Source of the DNA: Actinomycetota bacterium
Lineage (GTDB): Bacteria; Actinomycetota; Actinomycetes; Actinomycetales; Dermatophilaceae
Length of the DNA: 64,000 nt
Direction: 5' to 3'
Assembly: GCA_020160805.1 (NCBI GenBank)
Contig: JAIUPO010000004.1
Span: 1-64,000, forward strand
Shown: piece by piece, positions 51,757-59,584 of the stretch
How the letters are laid out: the number at the start of each line of letters is the position of its first letter
Numbering within the stretch: the stretch's first letter is position 1
Translations under genes and position numbers: made by a program
The notes under the pieces: model-generated
What the model saw: only the letters and a program-made list of their open reading frames with translations
The model's database searches: none
Told to the model about the DNA's origin: nothing

Positions 51757-54700
51757 GCTCGTCGCTATCCGCCGCGGTGCCTACTACGACTCGGTGACGC
51801 TGATGCAGGTGTCGAAGCGCATCGCCGCGACGCCTGGCATCACCGCGGCACAGGTCGCGATGGGCACCGAACTCAACCTCGAGGTGCTCGCCGGCATGGG
51901 CTTCACGCTGCCGGATGGCATCGGGGTCAATGATGTTGTCGTCGCGTTGCAGGGCGACTCCGCGGAGGCCATCGACGCCGGAGTCGCGGCCGTGGATGCC
52001 GCGCTCGCCGAGCTGAAAGCCAACTCCCGCAAGCCTTCTGACTTCGGATCAGCGCCCGAGCCGGTCACCCTGGGCGGCGCGATCGCCGCCGGCGAGTCCA
52101 ACCTGGCCTTGATCTCGGTGCCCGGTGCACACGCGACCGCGGAGGCTATGGATGCCATCGACGCCGGCGTTTCCGTCATGCTCTTCAGCGACAATGTCGC
52201 GGTCGAGGACGAGGTCGCACTCAAAGACGCAGCCGCCGCGCGCGGCGTGCTCGTCATGGGGCCGGACTGCGGCACGGCCGTGGTCAGCGGTGTCGCGCTC
52301 GGCTTCGCCAATGTCGTCGCGCCCGGCTCGGTCGGCATCGTGGCCGCCTCCGGCACCGGTGCCCAGCAGGTCATGTGCCTGCTCGATGCGGCGGGCGTCG
52401 GGGTCTCGCACGTGCTGGGGGTCGGTGGCCGCGACCTCAAGACCGAGGTGGCCGGTCGCTCGACGCGCCAGGCGCTCGCGATGCTCGCGGCGGACGAGGC
52501 GACGGATTCGATCATCGTCGTCTCCAAGCCGCCAGCCGCCGAGGTGCTGGCGGACCTGGAGGAGTATGCCGCCACGCTCGGCCTCCCCGTGCACTGGGCG
52601 ATCCTCGGAGCCGGGCGACCGGACCTCACGACCTCAACCTCGGCCGCTCTCGGTGCGTCGGGTTCCGCTGCGCCGCAATGGCTTTTCTGGGGAAAATCAC
52701 CCGCGGGGGTCGGTGCGGGCAGCCTGCGCGGCCTGTTCTGTGGTGGCACCTTGGCGGATGAGGCGATGCTCATCGCGGGCGAGGCGCTCGGACCGATCCG
52801 GTCAAACATTCCCCTCTCGCCCGAGATGGCGCTCGGGTCGGATCTCGCGGCGCATGGCGGTCATGTCGTCATCGACTTCGGTGACGACGGACTGACCCGC
52901 GGCCGAGCGCACCCGATGATCGACCCCTCCCTGCGCCAAGAGCGGATCCTCGCCGAGGGTGCCGACCCGAGCTGTGGGGTGCTGTTGCTCGATCTGGTTC
53001 TCGGATATGGCTCGCACCCTGATCCGGCTGGCGATCTGGCTGAGGCAATTCGGGCGGCACGATCCAGAGCGACTGCAGGGGGCCGCGATCTGCCGGTCGT
53101 CGTCTCTCTCGTGGGGACTGCTGGCGACCCGCAGGGTTTGGAGGCCTGTGCGCAGGCCCTCGTCGACGCGGGCGCCTCGGTTTACCTCTCGAATGCCGAA
53201 GCCACCCGAGCCGCGTTGACGGCGCTCGGCCACGACGCTCCGAAACCCGAAACGCCGAGCGCCACAAGCGTTTCCGCACCGCAGAACGGGGCACACGACG
53301 GCCAGACAGCAGCGACGCTGCCGACCGAACCGGTCGTCGCAACCGTTGGAGTCGGCTTATTCAGTGACGCTCTCACGGCGCAAGCCGTCGCCGTGACCGA
53401 AGCGCGCTGGCAGCCACCGATGGCTGGTGTCGACACCGCTGATCTGCGGCGCATCCTGCTCGACCCGCGTCGCGAAGCCGCCAATGCGCTCGCCTTTGAG
53501 CGCATGACCGCTGCTGGCGCCGAGTTGGTCGACGTCCGGCCCGCGTCGGCGGCCCTGGGCCTGGAGAAGGGCACCTTCTTGCACGCGGGCCCGCCGTTGG
53601 AGTGGGAGCGGGCCAGCGGCCCGATGAAGGGCGCGCTCATTGGAGCGATGCTTTTCGAGGGCATGGCCGCGACGCCGGAGGAGGCCGAGGCCAAACTCGC
53701 TGCGGGAGAGGGCATCACGCTCGAACCGTGTCACCACCGCGATGCCGTTGGACCGATGGCGGGCGTCGTCAGCCCGAGCATGTGGGTCTATGAACTCCAC
53801 GATCCCATCCACGACAACCGCTCATGGTGCTCGCTCAACGAGGGCCTGGGCAAGGTGCTGCGCTATGGCGCTTATGGTCCTGAAGTCATTGATCGCCTGC
53901 ACTGGATGAACTCGGTGCTGGGGCCGCTATTGCAGCAGGCCGTCCGAAAGGCAGAGCGCATCGACATCATGGCGATCGTCGCGCAGATGCTGCAGATGGG
54001 CGACGAGGGCCACAACCGCAACCGCGCCGGGTCCTTGATGCTGCTGCGTGAACTCCTGCCGAACCTCATCACCGCCGATGGCTCGCCATCGGATATCGCT
54101 GAGGCCGTGCGCTTTTCGGGCGCCAATGAGCACTTCTTCCTCAACCTCGGGATGCCCGCGTGCAAGCTGGCAACGCTCGCAGCGCACGGCATACCCGGCT
54201 CCACGATCGTCACGACGATGGCGCGCAATGGCACCGACTTCGGCATCCGCGTCTCCGGCACCGGCGAGCAATGGTTCACCGGCCCCGCCAACACCCCGGA
54301 AGGCCTCTTCCTCGGCGCCTATGGCCCGGAGGACGCCAATCCCGATATCGGAGACTCGGCGATCACCGAGACGGGCGGCATCGGCGGCGTGGCCATGGCG
54401 GCCGCCCCCGCGATCGTGAAGTTCGTCGGCGGCGACGTGCCCTTCGCGCTGCAGGCGACGCAGAAGATGTACGCGATCACTGAAGGTGAGCACCCGGCAT
54501 ACCAGATCCCCATCCTCGAATTCCGGGGCACGCCAACGGGAATCGATGTCACCAAGGTGATCCGCACCGGCATACTTCCGCAAATCAACACCGGCATGGC
54601 CGGCCGGGTTGCCGGCACGGGCCAGGTCGGTGCCGGCCTGGTGAACCCGCCCGAAGCCTGCTTCACCGGCGCGCTCGCCGCCCTCGCCCGGGCTGTCTAA
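51749..54700 (+). CDS. Fused FdrA (AllF) + DUF1116 (AllG/YlbE) protein
   Basis: A 983-residue fusion. Residues 1-500 are FdrA-like with two CoA-ligase-type Rossmann parts (YDSVTLMQVSKRIAATPGI, VMGPDCGTAVVSGVALGFANVV, GIVAASGTGAQQVMCLL, VLGVGGRDLKTEVAGRSTRQAL). A Pro/Ala/Thr linker (505-535) leads to the DUF1116 part (545-983: LEPCHHRDAVGPMAGVVSPSMWVYEL, MLQMGDEGHNRNRAGSLMLLRELLP, TMARNGTDFGIRVSG). In E. coli these are separate proteins that, with AllH, convert oxalurate + phosphate to oxamate + carbamoyl phosphate. The fusion keeps both parts full length. Carbamate kinase at 33.4 kb would use the product. The substrate here may be another ureido acid. Confidence 0.82.
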   Translation: MLELVAIRRGAYYDSVTLMQVSKRIAATPGITAAQVAMGTELNLEVLAGMGFTLPDGIGVNDVVVALQGDSAEAIDAGVAAVDAALAELKANSRKPSDFGSAPEPVTLGGAIAAGESNLALISVPGAHATAEAMDAIDAGVSVMLFSDNVAVEDEVALKDAAAARGVLVMGPDCGTAVVSGVALGFANVVAPGSVGIVAASGTGAQQVMCLLDAAGVGVSHVLGVGGRDLKTEVAGRSTRQALAMLAADEATDSIIVVSKPPAAEVLADLEEYAATLGLPVHWAILGAGRPDLTTSTSAALGASGSAAPQWLFWGKSPAGVGAGSLRGLFCGGTLADEAMLIAGEALGPIRSNIPLSPEMALGSDLAAHGGHVVIDFGDDGLTRGRAHPMIDPSLRQERILAEGADPSCGVLLLDLVLGYGSHPDPAGDLAEAIRAARSRATAGGRDLPVVVSLVGTAGDPQGLEACAQALVDAGASVYLSNAEATRAALTALGHDAPKPETPSATSVSAPQNGAHDGQTAATLPTEPVVATVGVGLFSDALTAQAVAVTEARWQPPMAGVDTADLRRILLDPRREAANALAFERMTAAGAELVDVRPASAALGLEKGTFLHAGPPLEWERASGPMKGALIGAMLFEGMAATPEEAEAKLAAGEGITLEPCHHRDAVGPMAGVVSPSMWVYELHDPIHDNRSWCSLNEGLGKVLRYGAYGPEVIDRLHWMNSVLGPLLQQAVRKAERIDIMAIVAQMLQMGDEGHNRNRAGSLMLLRELLPNLITADGSPSDIAEAVRFSGANEHFFLNLGMPACKLATLAAHGIPGSTIVTTMARNGTDFGIRVSGTGEQWFTGPANTPEGLFLGAYGPEDANPDIGDSAITETGGIGGVAMAAAPAIVKFVGGDVPFALQATQKMYAITEGEHPAYQIPILEFRGTPTGIDVTKVIRTGILPQINTGMAGRVAGTGQVGAGLVNPPEACFTGALAALARAV

Positions 54701-54746
54701 CACGCCCTAGCCCAGCGCCGGCGAGGCTCGTCCGCGATCCGTCAGC

Positions 54747-55541
54747 GTGTGGGCCCACCACATGTACGCCACCGGGCAGGTGCTGCTGCCCTTCTTCGCC
54801 ATCATGTCGATGCTCATCGCGGTGCCGACGGGAGTGAAATTCTTCAACTGGATTGGGACGATGTGGGGCGGCCAACTCAGTTTCAGCACACCGCTGATCT
54901 TCGCCCTCGGCTTCCTCGCGACGTTCTTGTTCGGCGGGCTCACCGGCATCATCATCGCTAGTCCCCCAATGGATTTCCACGTCACGGACAGCTACTTCAT
55001 CGTCGCGCACTTCCACTACACCGTCTTCGGGACCGTCGTCTTCGCGATGTTCTCCGGCTTCTACTTCTGGTGGCCCAAGCTGACCGGCCGGATGCTCGAC
55101 GAGATGTGGGGCAAGGTGCACTTCGTGCTGCTCTTCGTCGGCTTCCACACCACCTTCCTCATCCAGCACTGGCTGGGTGTCGACGGTATGCCGCGGCGCT
55201 ATGCCGACTATCTGCCGGAGGATGGCTTCACGCTGGCCAACCGGATCTCCAGCGTGGGGTCCATGCTGATCGGCCTGTCGACGCTCGCCTTCCTCTACAA
55301 CGTCTGGCTGACCTGGCGGACCGCGCCGCTCGTGATCGATGACGATCCGTGGGGGTATGGCGCCGGGCTGGAATGGTGCACGAGTTGCCCGCCCCCGCGG
55401 CACAACTTCAACTCCATCCCGCGGATCCGATCCGAGCGACCCGCCTTCGACCTGCACCACCCCGAGGCAGCGCCGGCGGGCTTGACCCGCTCGGTCAGGC
55501 CGAAGCCACCAACTCCGCCAACGGAATCGACTCATCCTTAA
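54747..55541 (+). pseudogene. ctaD: C-terminal fragment of cytochrome c oxidase subunit I
   Basis: The frame begins abruptly at [17 protein letters not shown], which corresponds to the middle of CtaD (about residue 300 of 570). Helices VII-XII follow with [22 protein letters not shown] (heme a and a3 His pair), [19 protein letters not shown] and a C-terminal [11 protein letters not shown]-like tail. The N-terminal half with the heme a and CuB ligands is absent; 46 bp upstream is the AllFG stop. It cannot make a working oxidase and marks a rearrangement joint. The end overlaps the convergent reductase gene. Confidence 0.85.
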
Positions 55542-56706
55542 GACGATCGGACGCGACCTCCGAGCCGACGATCGCTCGCAGGTCGTCATTGACATCCCAG
55601 AAGTTCACATTCATGGCGGCGCGCACGACGCCATCGCGAACCCAGAAGACGATGAAGGCGCCGCTCTCAAGGTCGCCGCGCACGATCGCCTGATCGTCCG
55701 CGACGGCGTGGCCGACATACTCCATGCCCAGGTCGTACTGGTCGGTGAAGAAGTAGGGCTGCCAGTCGAAGCTCTCGTCGCGTCCGAGGATGGTGTATGC
55801 CGCGAGCTTGCCCTGCCGAATCGCGTTGTCCCAGTGCTCGACTCGCAGCGGGCCCAGTGAGGTATGCCGTGCGCGGGCCACATCGCCCGCGGCCAGAATG
55901 TGCTGATCGCTGGTGCGCAGGTGTTCATCGGTCACGACGCCGCGATCGACATCCAGGCCCGCTGCTTGGGCGAGCTCGGTGTCAGGTATCGCGCCGACAC
56001 CGACGAGCACGAGGTCCGCGGGGATAGTTCCCTCGGACGTGCGGACACCCGTGATCTGGCCGTCTGCACCCTCGATCGACTCGACCCTGACCTCCGTGCG
56101 CAGGTCCACGCCATGCTTTCGGTGCAGATCGGCGAAGTAGCCGGACATCGTCGGCCCCAGCACGGCATACAACGGCAGTGACTCGCGCTCGAGGACGGTG
56201 ACCTCGCAGCCGGCATTGCGCGCGGCGGCGGCGACTTCGAGGCCGATCCAGCCGCCGCCGATGATGACCAGGCGCGCCTGGCGGGTCAACGCCGCGCGCA
56301 ACCGGGTGCTGTCCTCGATGGAGCGCAAGGTGACCACGCCGTCAAGGTCGGCTCCGGGCAGGTCAAGCAGCCGCGGCTGCGCACCGGTCGCCAGGACGAG
56401 CCAGTCGTATGCCAGTTCCTCCCCCGACGCCAGGGTCACCCGCTGTGCCTGCCGATCGATCGCGGTCGCGGGATCGGCATATCGCATCTCGATGTCGTGA
56501 GCGGCATACCACTGCGGCTCGTGGACGCGCAGGGTGTCGGCGCTCTTGGTGCCGGCAAGGTAGTCCTTGGACAGGCCAGGGCGTTCATAGGGCGGGTGAT
56601 CCTCGGCGCCCACCAACGTGATGCTGCCATCGAAGTCACCCTCGCGGAGCGCCTCGACCACCTTTGCCGCCGCAAGCCCGGCACCGATCACGACAACGGA
56701 CGACAT
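55495..56706 (-). CDS. NAD(P)H:ferredoxin/rhodocoxin-type reductase
   Basis: A 403-residue FAD/NAD(P) oxidoreductase of the ferredoxin (rhodocoxin, putidaredoxin) reductase group. FAD site [47 protein letters not shown] site [31 protein letters not shown] ribityl motif ILAAGDVA. It passes electrons from NAD(P)H to a small ferredoxin or Rieske partner, none of which is adjacent. ATG at 56706 after GAAAGAGG. A role with the nearby catabolic genes is possible but unsupported. Confidence 0.87.
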   Translation of the reverse strand: MSSVVVIGAGLAAAKVVEALREGDFDGSITLVGAEDHPPYERPGLSKDYLAGTKSADTLRVHEPQWYAAHDIEMRYADPATAIDRQAQRVTLASGEELAYDWLVLATGAQPRLLDLPGADLDGVVTLRSIEDSTRLRAALTRQARLVIIGGGWIGLEVAAAARNAGCEVTVLERESLPLYAVLGPTMSGYFADLHRKHGVDLRTEVRVESIEGADGQITGVRTSEGTIPADLVLVGVGAIPDTELAQAAGLDVDRGVVTDEHLRTSDQHILAAGDVARARHTSLGPLRVEHWDNAIRQGKLAAYTILGRDESFDWQPYFFTDQYDLGMEYVGHAVADDQAIVRGDLESGAFIVFWVRDGVVRAAMNVNFWDVNDDLRAIVGSEVASDRLKDESIPLAELVASA

Positions 56707-56735
56707 CTGAGCGCCTCTTTCTTGGGGTTGTGGCT

Positions 56736-57452
56736 TCACGATGGCGACTGCAACAGACGGTCGCCTTGACTTGCATCAAGTCCCGAGCGGTCGCGGACCA
56801 TGATCCGGCCGCGGGTCTGCACCTCGATCAGCCCATGACGTTGCAGTCGAGTCAGAGCGCGGCTGAGGCTTTCCGGCGTCGTCCCGAGGTAGGACGCCAA
56901 ATCCTTCTTCGCCATCGGCAGTTGCACGACCGCCGACTGCGTCCCTGAGCCGGGCGGGAGGGAGAGGAGGTATTCGGCGACGCGCGTGGGGACATCGACC
57001 CCCGCCTGCTCGGCAAAACCCCGCTCGGCGTCACCCAGGCGCTCGGCCAGCGCACTGAGCAGGCGCAGCGCAATCGCGGGGTATTGGGTCACCAAGGGTG
57101 CGAGCGCTTGATGCGGGAAGACGCACAAGATCGTCGGCTCGACGGCGAAGACCCAGGCGAGCGGCGGGCGGCCGGTGAGGAAGGGATACTCGCCGACGGT
57201 CTCCCCGGGTCCGGCCATTCGGATCAGTTGTTCCTTGCCCGGAGCAAGAATTCGGACCATCCGCACCCGGCCGCTATGCACGACGAAGAGGTCGCTGACG
57301 TGGTCTCCCACGCCATACAGCCGGCCGCCGGAGGCCAACTCCACGCGACGACCGAATCGGGCGATGTCTTCACGTTGCGGGGCGTCGAGACCGCGAAAAA
57401 TGGAGACCCGTGCCACGCACGAGGCGATCGCTTCGTCGGGCAGCGGGCTCAT
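56736..57452 (-). CDS. Crp/Fnr-family regulator
   Basis: A 238-residue CRP-fold regulator. Residues 18-130 are a cyclic-nucleotide-binding-like beta roll (GRLYGVGDHVSDLFVVHSGRVRMVRILAPGKEQLIRMAGPGETVGEYPFLTG), followed by a dimer helix and the HTH (PMAKKDLASYLGTTPESLSRALTRLQRHGLIEV) with ES-SR recognition residues as in Fnr. The Fnr cysteine cluster is missing, which argues against an Fe-S sensor; heme or nitrosative ligands (Dnr/HbaR style) are options. ATG at 57452 with GGAGGT. Downstream of a small membrane protein on the same strand. Confidence 0.85.
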   Translation of the reverse strand: MSPLPDEAIASCVARVSIFRGLDAPQREDIARFGRRVELASGGRLYGVGDHVSDLFVVHSGRVRMVRILAPGKEQLIRMAGPGETVGEYPFLTGRPPLAWVFAVEPTILCVFPHQALAPLVTQYPAIALRLLSALAERLGDAERGFAEQAGVDVPTRVAEYLLSLPPGSGTQSAVVQLPMAKKDLASYLGTTPESLSRALTRLQRHGLIEVQTRGRIMVRDRSGLDASQGDRLLQSPS

Positions 57453-57525
57453 GGTGACCTCCACCTTCAGGATCGCACGCCTTTGCGCAAATCCGTCCGG
57501 CCGCTGGCGACGTTGATTCCCCTCG

Positions 57526-57723
57526 TCAGCGCCCGTCGCGGGGGTTGCCCTCAACGCGGGTGACGGCCACCTTGTGGCGGGGGTCTGTCACGGGCCAGAG
57601 CACAGTCGCGAGGAGGGCCGCGACGAGGAGGACGAAGAGGACGGTCATCAGGGAGGCGTGGACGGGCCCCATACCCACGGTCGTTCCGAGTTCGCCCGGC
57701 TTGAGGGCATCCAATGCGCGCAT
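57526..57723 (-). CDS. Small single-pass membrane protein
   Basis: A 65-residue protein: MRALDALKPGELGTTVGMGP, then one transmembrane helix (LMTVLFVLLVAALLATVLWPV) and a basic tail. AGGAGG lies 7 nt before the ATG at 57723. I do not recognise a family. The gene lies 73 bp upstream of the Crp-family gene and reads the same way, so they may be cotranscribed. Confidence 0.6.
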   Translation of the reverse strand: MRALDALKPGELGTTVGMGPVHASLMTVLFVLLVAALLATVLWPVTDPRHKVAVTRVEGNPRDGR

Positions 57724-57800
57724 CCCGCGCCTCCTCACTACTCCGCTCGGGCTCGTTCCTGGGTGGGCGACCGCGCGGGCTTTTGCCAGCATGCGTCCCC

Positions 57801-57817
57801 CACCTCCGCAGGAGGTG
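57801..57817 (-). terminator. Hairpin downstream of tRNA-Arg
   Basis: CACCTCC and GGAGGTG pair over the loop GCA, 50 bp past the tRNA 3' end. No T-run. A short but perfect stem consistent with tRNA transcript termination. Confidence 0.4.
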
Positions 57818-57866
57818 AGAGCAACCTCAACGTTCCCTGGGAAAGACGCTGCGCTTGTATGCCGTG

Positions 57867-57939
57867 TGCCCCCGAGACGATTCGAACGTCCGACACCCGC
57901 TTTAGGAGAGCGGTGCTCTATCCCCTGAGCTACGAGGGC
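57867..57939 (-). tRNA. tRNA-Arg, anticodon CCU (AGG codon)
   Basis: The minus strand from 57939 reads GCCCTCG (acceptor), TAGCTC...GAGC (D arm), CCGCT CTCCTAA AGCGG (anticodon arm, anticodon CCT), GACG-TTCGAAT-CGTC (T arm) and CGGGGGC plus discriminator A. All four stems pair, with one G-T pair in the acceptor. Length is 73 nt and CCA is not encoded. This decodes the rare AGG codon in a GC-rich genome. It is a common insertion target, and a VapBC pair adjoins its 5' side. Confidence 0.95.
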
Positions 57940-58036
57940 GGGGGCCGATCGGCCCGTCAAGTCTAAGTGGTGCGGTCGAGAAGTCGTGTCGACTGCTGGC
58001 GCCGCGAGCATGGGTGGAGCCCACTGCTCCGCCAGG

Positions 58037-58060
58037 AGCCACACATGCCCATGTGTGGCT
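58037..58060. promoter_or_regulatory. Perfect palindrome before vapB, likely autoregulatory operator
   Basis: AGCCACACATG and CATGTGTGGCT are perfect 11-bp arms around CC, directly followed by TTTTTG and then the TAGGAT -10 box (58068-58073). It spans the -35 region of the vapBC promoter, where VapBC complexes bind. The trailing T-run means it could also act as a terminator. Confidence 0.65.
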
Positions 58061-58080
58061 TTTTGTGTAGGATCTCCTTT

Positions 58081-58281
58081 GTGGCCACCAACCTGTCTAT
58101 CGACCCCGATCTGCTCGACCGGGCGCTCGCCATCGGTGGCGAGCGAACGAAGAAGGCGACAGTGACGCGGGCTCTTGAGGAGTTCATCGTGCGACGCGAG
58201 CAAGAGCGCATCCTCGAACTTTTCGGAACGGTCGAGTGGGACCCGGAGTACGACTACAAGGCGGAGCGGTCCCGAGGGTGA
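58081..58281 (+). CDS. vapB: VapB-like antitoxin
   Basis: A 66-residue antitoxin. The N-terminal half is a ribbon-helix-helix-like DNA-binding part (TNLSIDPDLLDRALAIGGERTKKATVTRALEEFI), resembling the VapB/type II antitoxin HTH family; the C-terminal acidic-aromatic tail (LFGTVEWDPEYDYKAERSRG) should wrap the toxin. GTG start 7 nt after TAGGAT, leaderless. The stop overlaps the toxin GTG as GTGA. Confidence 0.85.
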   Translation: MATNLSIDPDLLDRALAIGGERTKKATVTRALEEFIVRREQERILELFGTVEWDPEYDYKAERSRG

Positions 58282-58685
58282 GCCTGCTCGTCGACACTAG
58301 CGTCTGGTCACTGGCCCTGCGCCGCGACCAGCCAGAACTCGATCCCGCTGTGGCAGCGCTTCGCCGAGCGCTGGCTGGTCAAGACCTGGTCGCGACGACC
58401 GGCGTCGTCCTCCAGGAGATCTTGCAAGGCGCGGTGCATGGGACGACTCGCGACCGCGTGCTCGAGCACTTTGGCAGGCTGCAATATGTCGCGCCGGATC
58501 GCGATGACCATGTGGCGGCGGCCGAACTGCGCAATGGATGCCGGCAGCACGGGGTGCAATTGGGCACCATCGATGCGCTGATCGCCGCACTCACGATCCG
58601 CCACGGGCTCACCCTGTTGACGACCGATCAAGACTTCACGTTCGCCGCGCGCTGGGTGCCGCTGCCCCTGTGGCGAGCCCCCTAA
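58278..58685 (+). CDS. vapC: VapC-like PIN-domain toxin
   Basis: A 135-residue PIN endoribonuclease. Acidic residues of the Mg site are visible: Asp in LLVDTSVWSL (residue 6), Glu in VVLQEILQG, Asp in TIDALIAALTIRHG and the final Asp pair in LLTTDQDFTFAARW. VapC toxins cut tRNA or rRNA unless held by VapB. Coupled to vapB by a 4-bp overlap. Bases 58686-58899 after it contain only a small hairpin. Confidence 0.88.
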   Translation: MSLLVDTSVWSLALRRDQPELDPAVAALRRALAGQDLVATTGVVLQEILQGAVHGTTRDRVLEHFGRLQYVAPDRDDHVAAAELRNGCRQHGVQLGTIDALIAALTIRHGLTLLTTDQDFTFAARWVPLPLWRAP

Positions 58686-58863
58686 TACGCAGCCGACGCA
58701 CCGGGGACCACGCTTGTGGTGCGCAGTCCTCGCGCCGGAGAGCTCATTCCGCAGCCGAGCGCTGGTATGGCACCGCTCGCATGCGAGATCAGCGCTCCAG
58801 GGCGAAAGCTGCGCTCGACCGGGCGACGGCGCGGCGGTATGACGGCAAACAGAGGGACCGCGC

Positions 58864-58883
58864 CAACTGGCCTCCGCCAGTTG
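58864..58883. terminator. Hairpin between vapC and tetR
   Basis: CAACTGGC and GCCAGTTG are perfect 8-bp arms around CTCC, between convergent genes, 16 bp from the TetR stop. No T-run. Confidence 0.45.
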
Positions 58884-58899
58884 ACAACCGCCGCTGCAG

Positions 58900-59517
58900 T
58901 CAGAGGCGGGCGAAGGCGCGGTCGAGCACCTCGGGGAGGGGGAGGTCGGCATACCCACCGTCGATGTGCAGGCGGATGGCGGCGCGGAAGGCGCCGAGGG
59001 CGGCATACGCCTCCACGGCCAGGCCGAGTTCGTCATCGGCCGAGAGCGGCCGCTCAGCGCGCAGCCGGTTCAGGATTGCCTCGACCAGGGCGCGGTCAGC
59101 GCGGGCATAAATACCGAGAAAGCGCAGACCGAGGCTGGGCTCGCGCAGCGTCATCTCGCGCCGCATCGCCCACAGTTCCGGATCGGCAACCAGGGCCTCC
59201 ACTCGCCGGTGCGCCACGAATCGGACAATCTCGCGCGGGGATTCGCCGACCGGGCGGCCGGCGATGAGCGCCAGCAGGGGTTCGGGATCGGCGCCATAGC
59301 TGCCAAGGATTGCGTCGTCCTTGGCCGGGAAATAGTTGAAGAAAGTGCGCGCCGAGACGCCCGCGCGCTCGGCAATCGCGTCCACCGTCAGCCCGTCCAA
59401 CCCGAACTCGACGGCCAACTCCAACGCAGCCCGATGAATCGCCAGCCGCGTTTCGCGCTTCTTGCGCTCGCGCAGGCCCTCCTCGGGCTCGACGGCAGTA
59501 TCCACGGCAACGCTCAT
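58900..59517 (-). CDS. TetR-family repressor
   Basis: A 205-residue TetR regulator. The N-terminal HTH is complete: RKKRETRLAIHRAALELAVEFGLDGLTVDAIAERAGVSARTFFNYFPAKDDAIL. The ligand domain is AcrR-type and would sense an MFS substrate. ATG at 59517, 7 nt from a minus-strand TATAGT box (59525-59530), is the leaderless start and is preferred to 59526. Divergent from an EmrB-type MFS exporter across a concentric palindrome. Confidence 0.88.
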   Translation of the reverse strand: MSVAVDTAVEPEEGLRERKKRETRLAIHRAALELAVEFGLDGLTVDAIAERAGVSARTFFNYFPAKDDAILGSYGADPEPLLALIAGRPVGESPREIVRFVAHRRVEALVADPELWAMRREMTLREPSLGLRFLGIYARADRALVEAILNRLRAERPLSADDELGLAVEAYAALGAFRAAIRLHIDGGYADLPLPEVLDRAFARL

Positions 59518-59584
59518 GCCCACCACTATACCTGCAGAATATGCAAACTTGCAGACTCTGCACTTTTTGCCCTACCCTTGCGTG
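59518..59584. promoter_or_regulatory. Divergent tetR/MFS promoters with concentric TetR operator
   Basis: Bases 59533-59562 form a 30-bp nested palindrome: TGCAGA, 3 nt, TGCAA-AC-TTGCA, 3 nt, TCTGCA, all centred on the same point (59547.5). It lies between the tetR -10 box (59525-59530) and the MFS -10 box TACCCT (59573-59578). A TetR dimer, or two dimers, bound here would block both promoters. Confidence 0.75.

Noticed and set aside
58686-58899. A coding sequence between vapC and tetR
   Set aside because: Plus-strand frames through here run on into the tetR antisense without a ribosome-binding site or a recognisable fold. Only the small hairpin at 58864 is supported.
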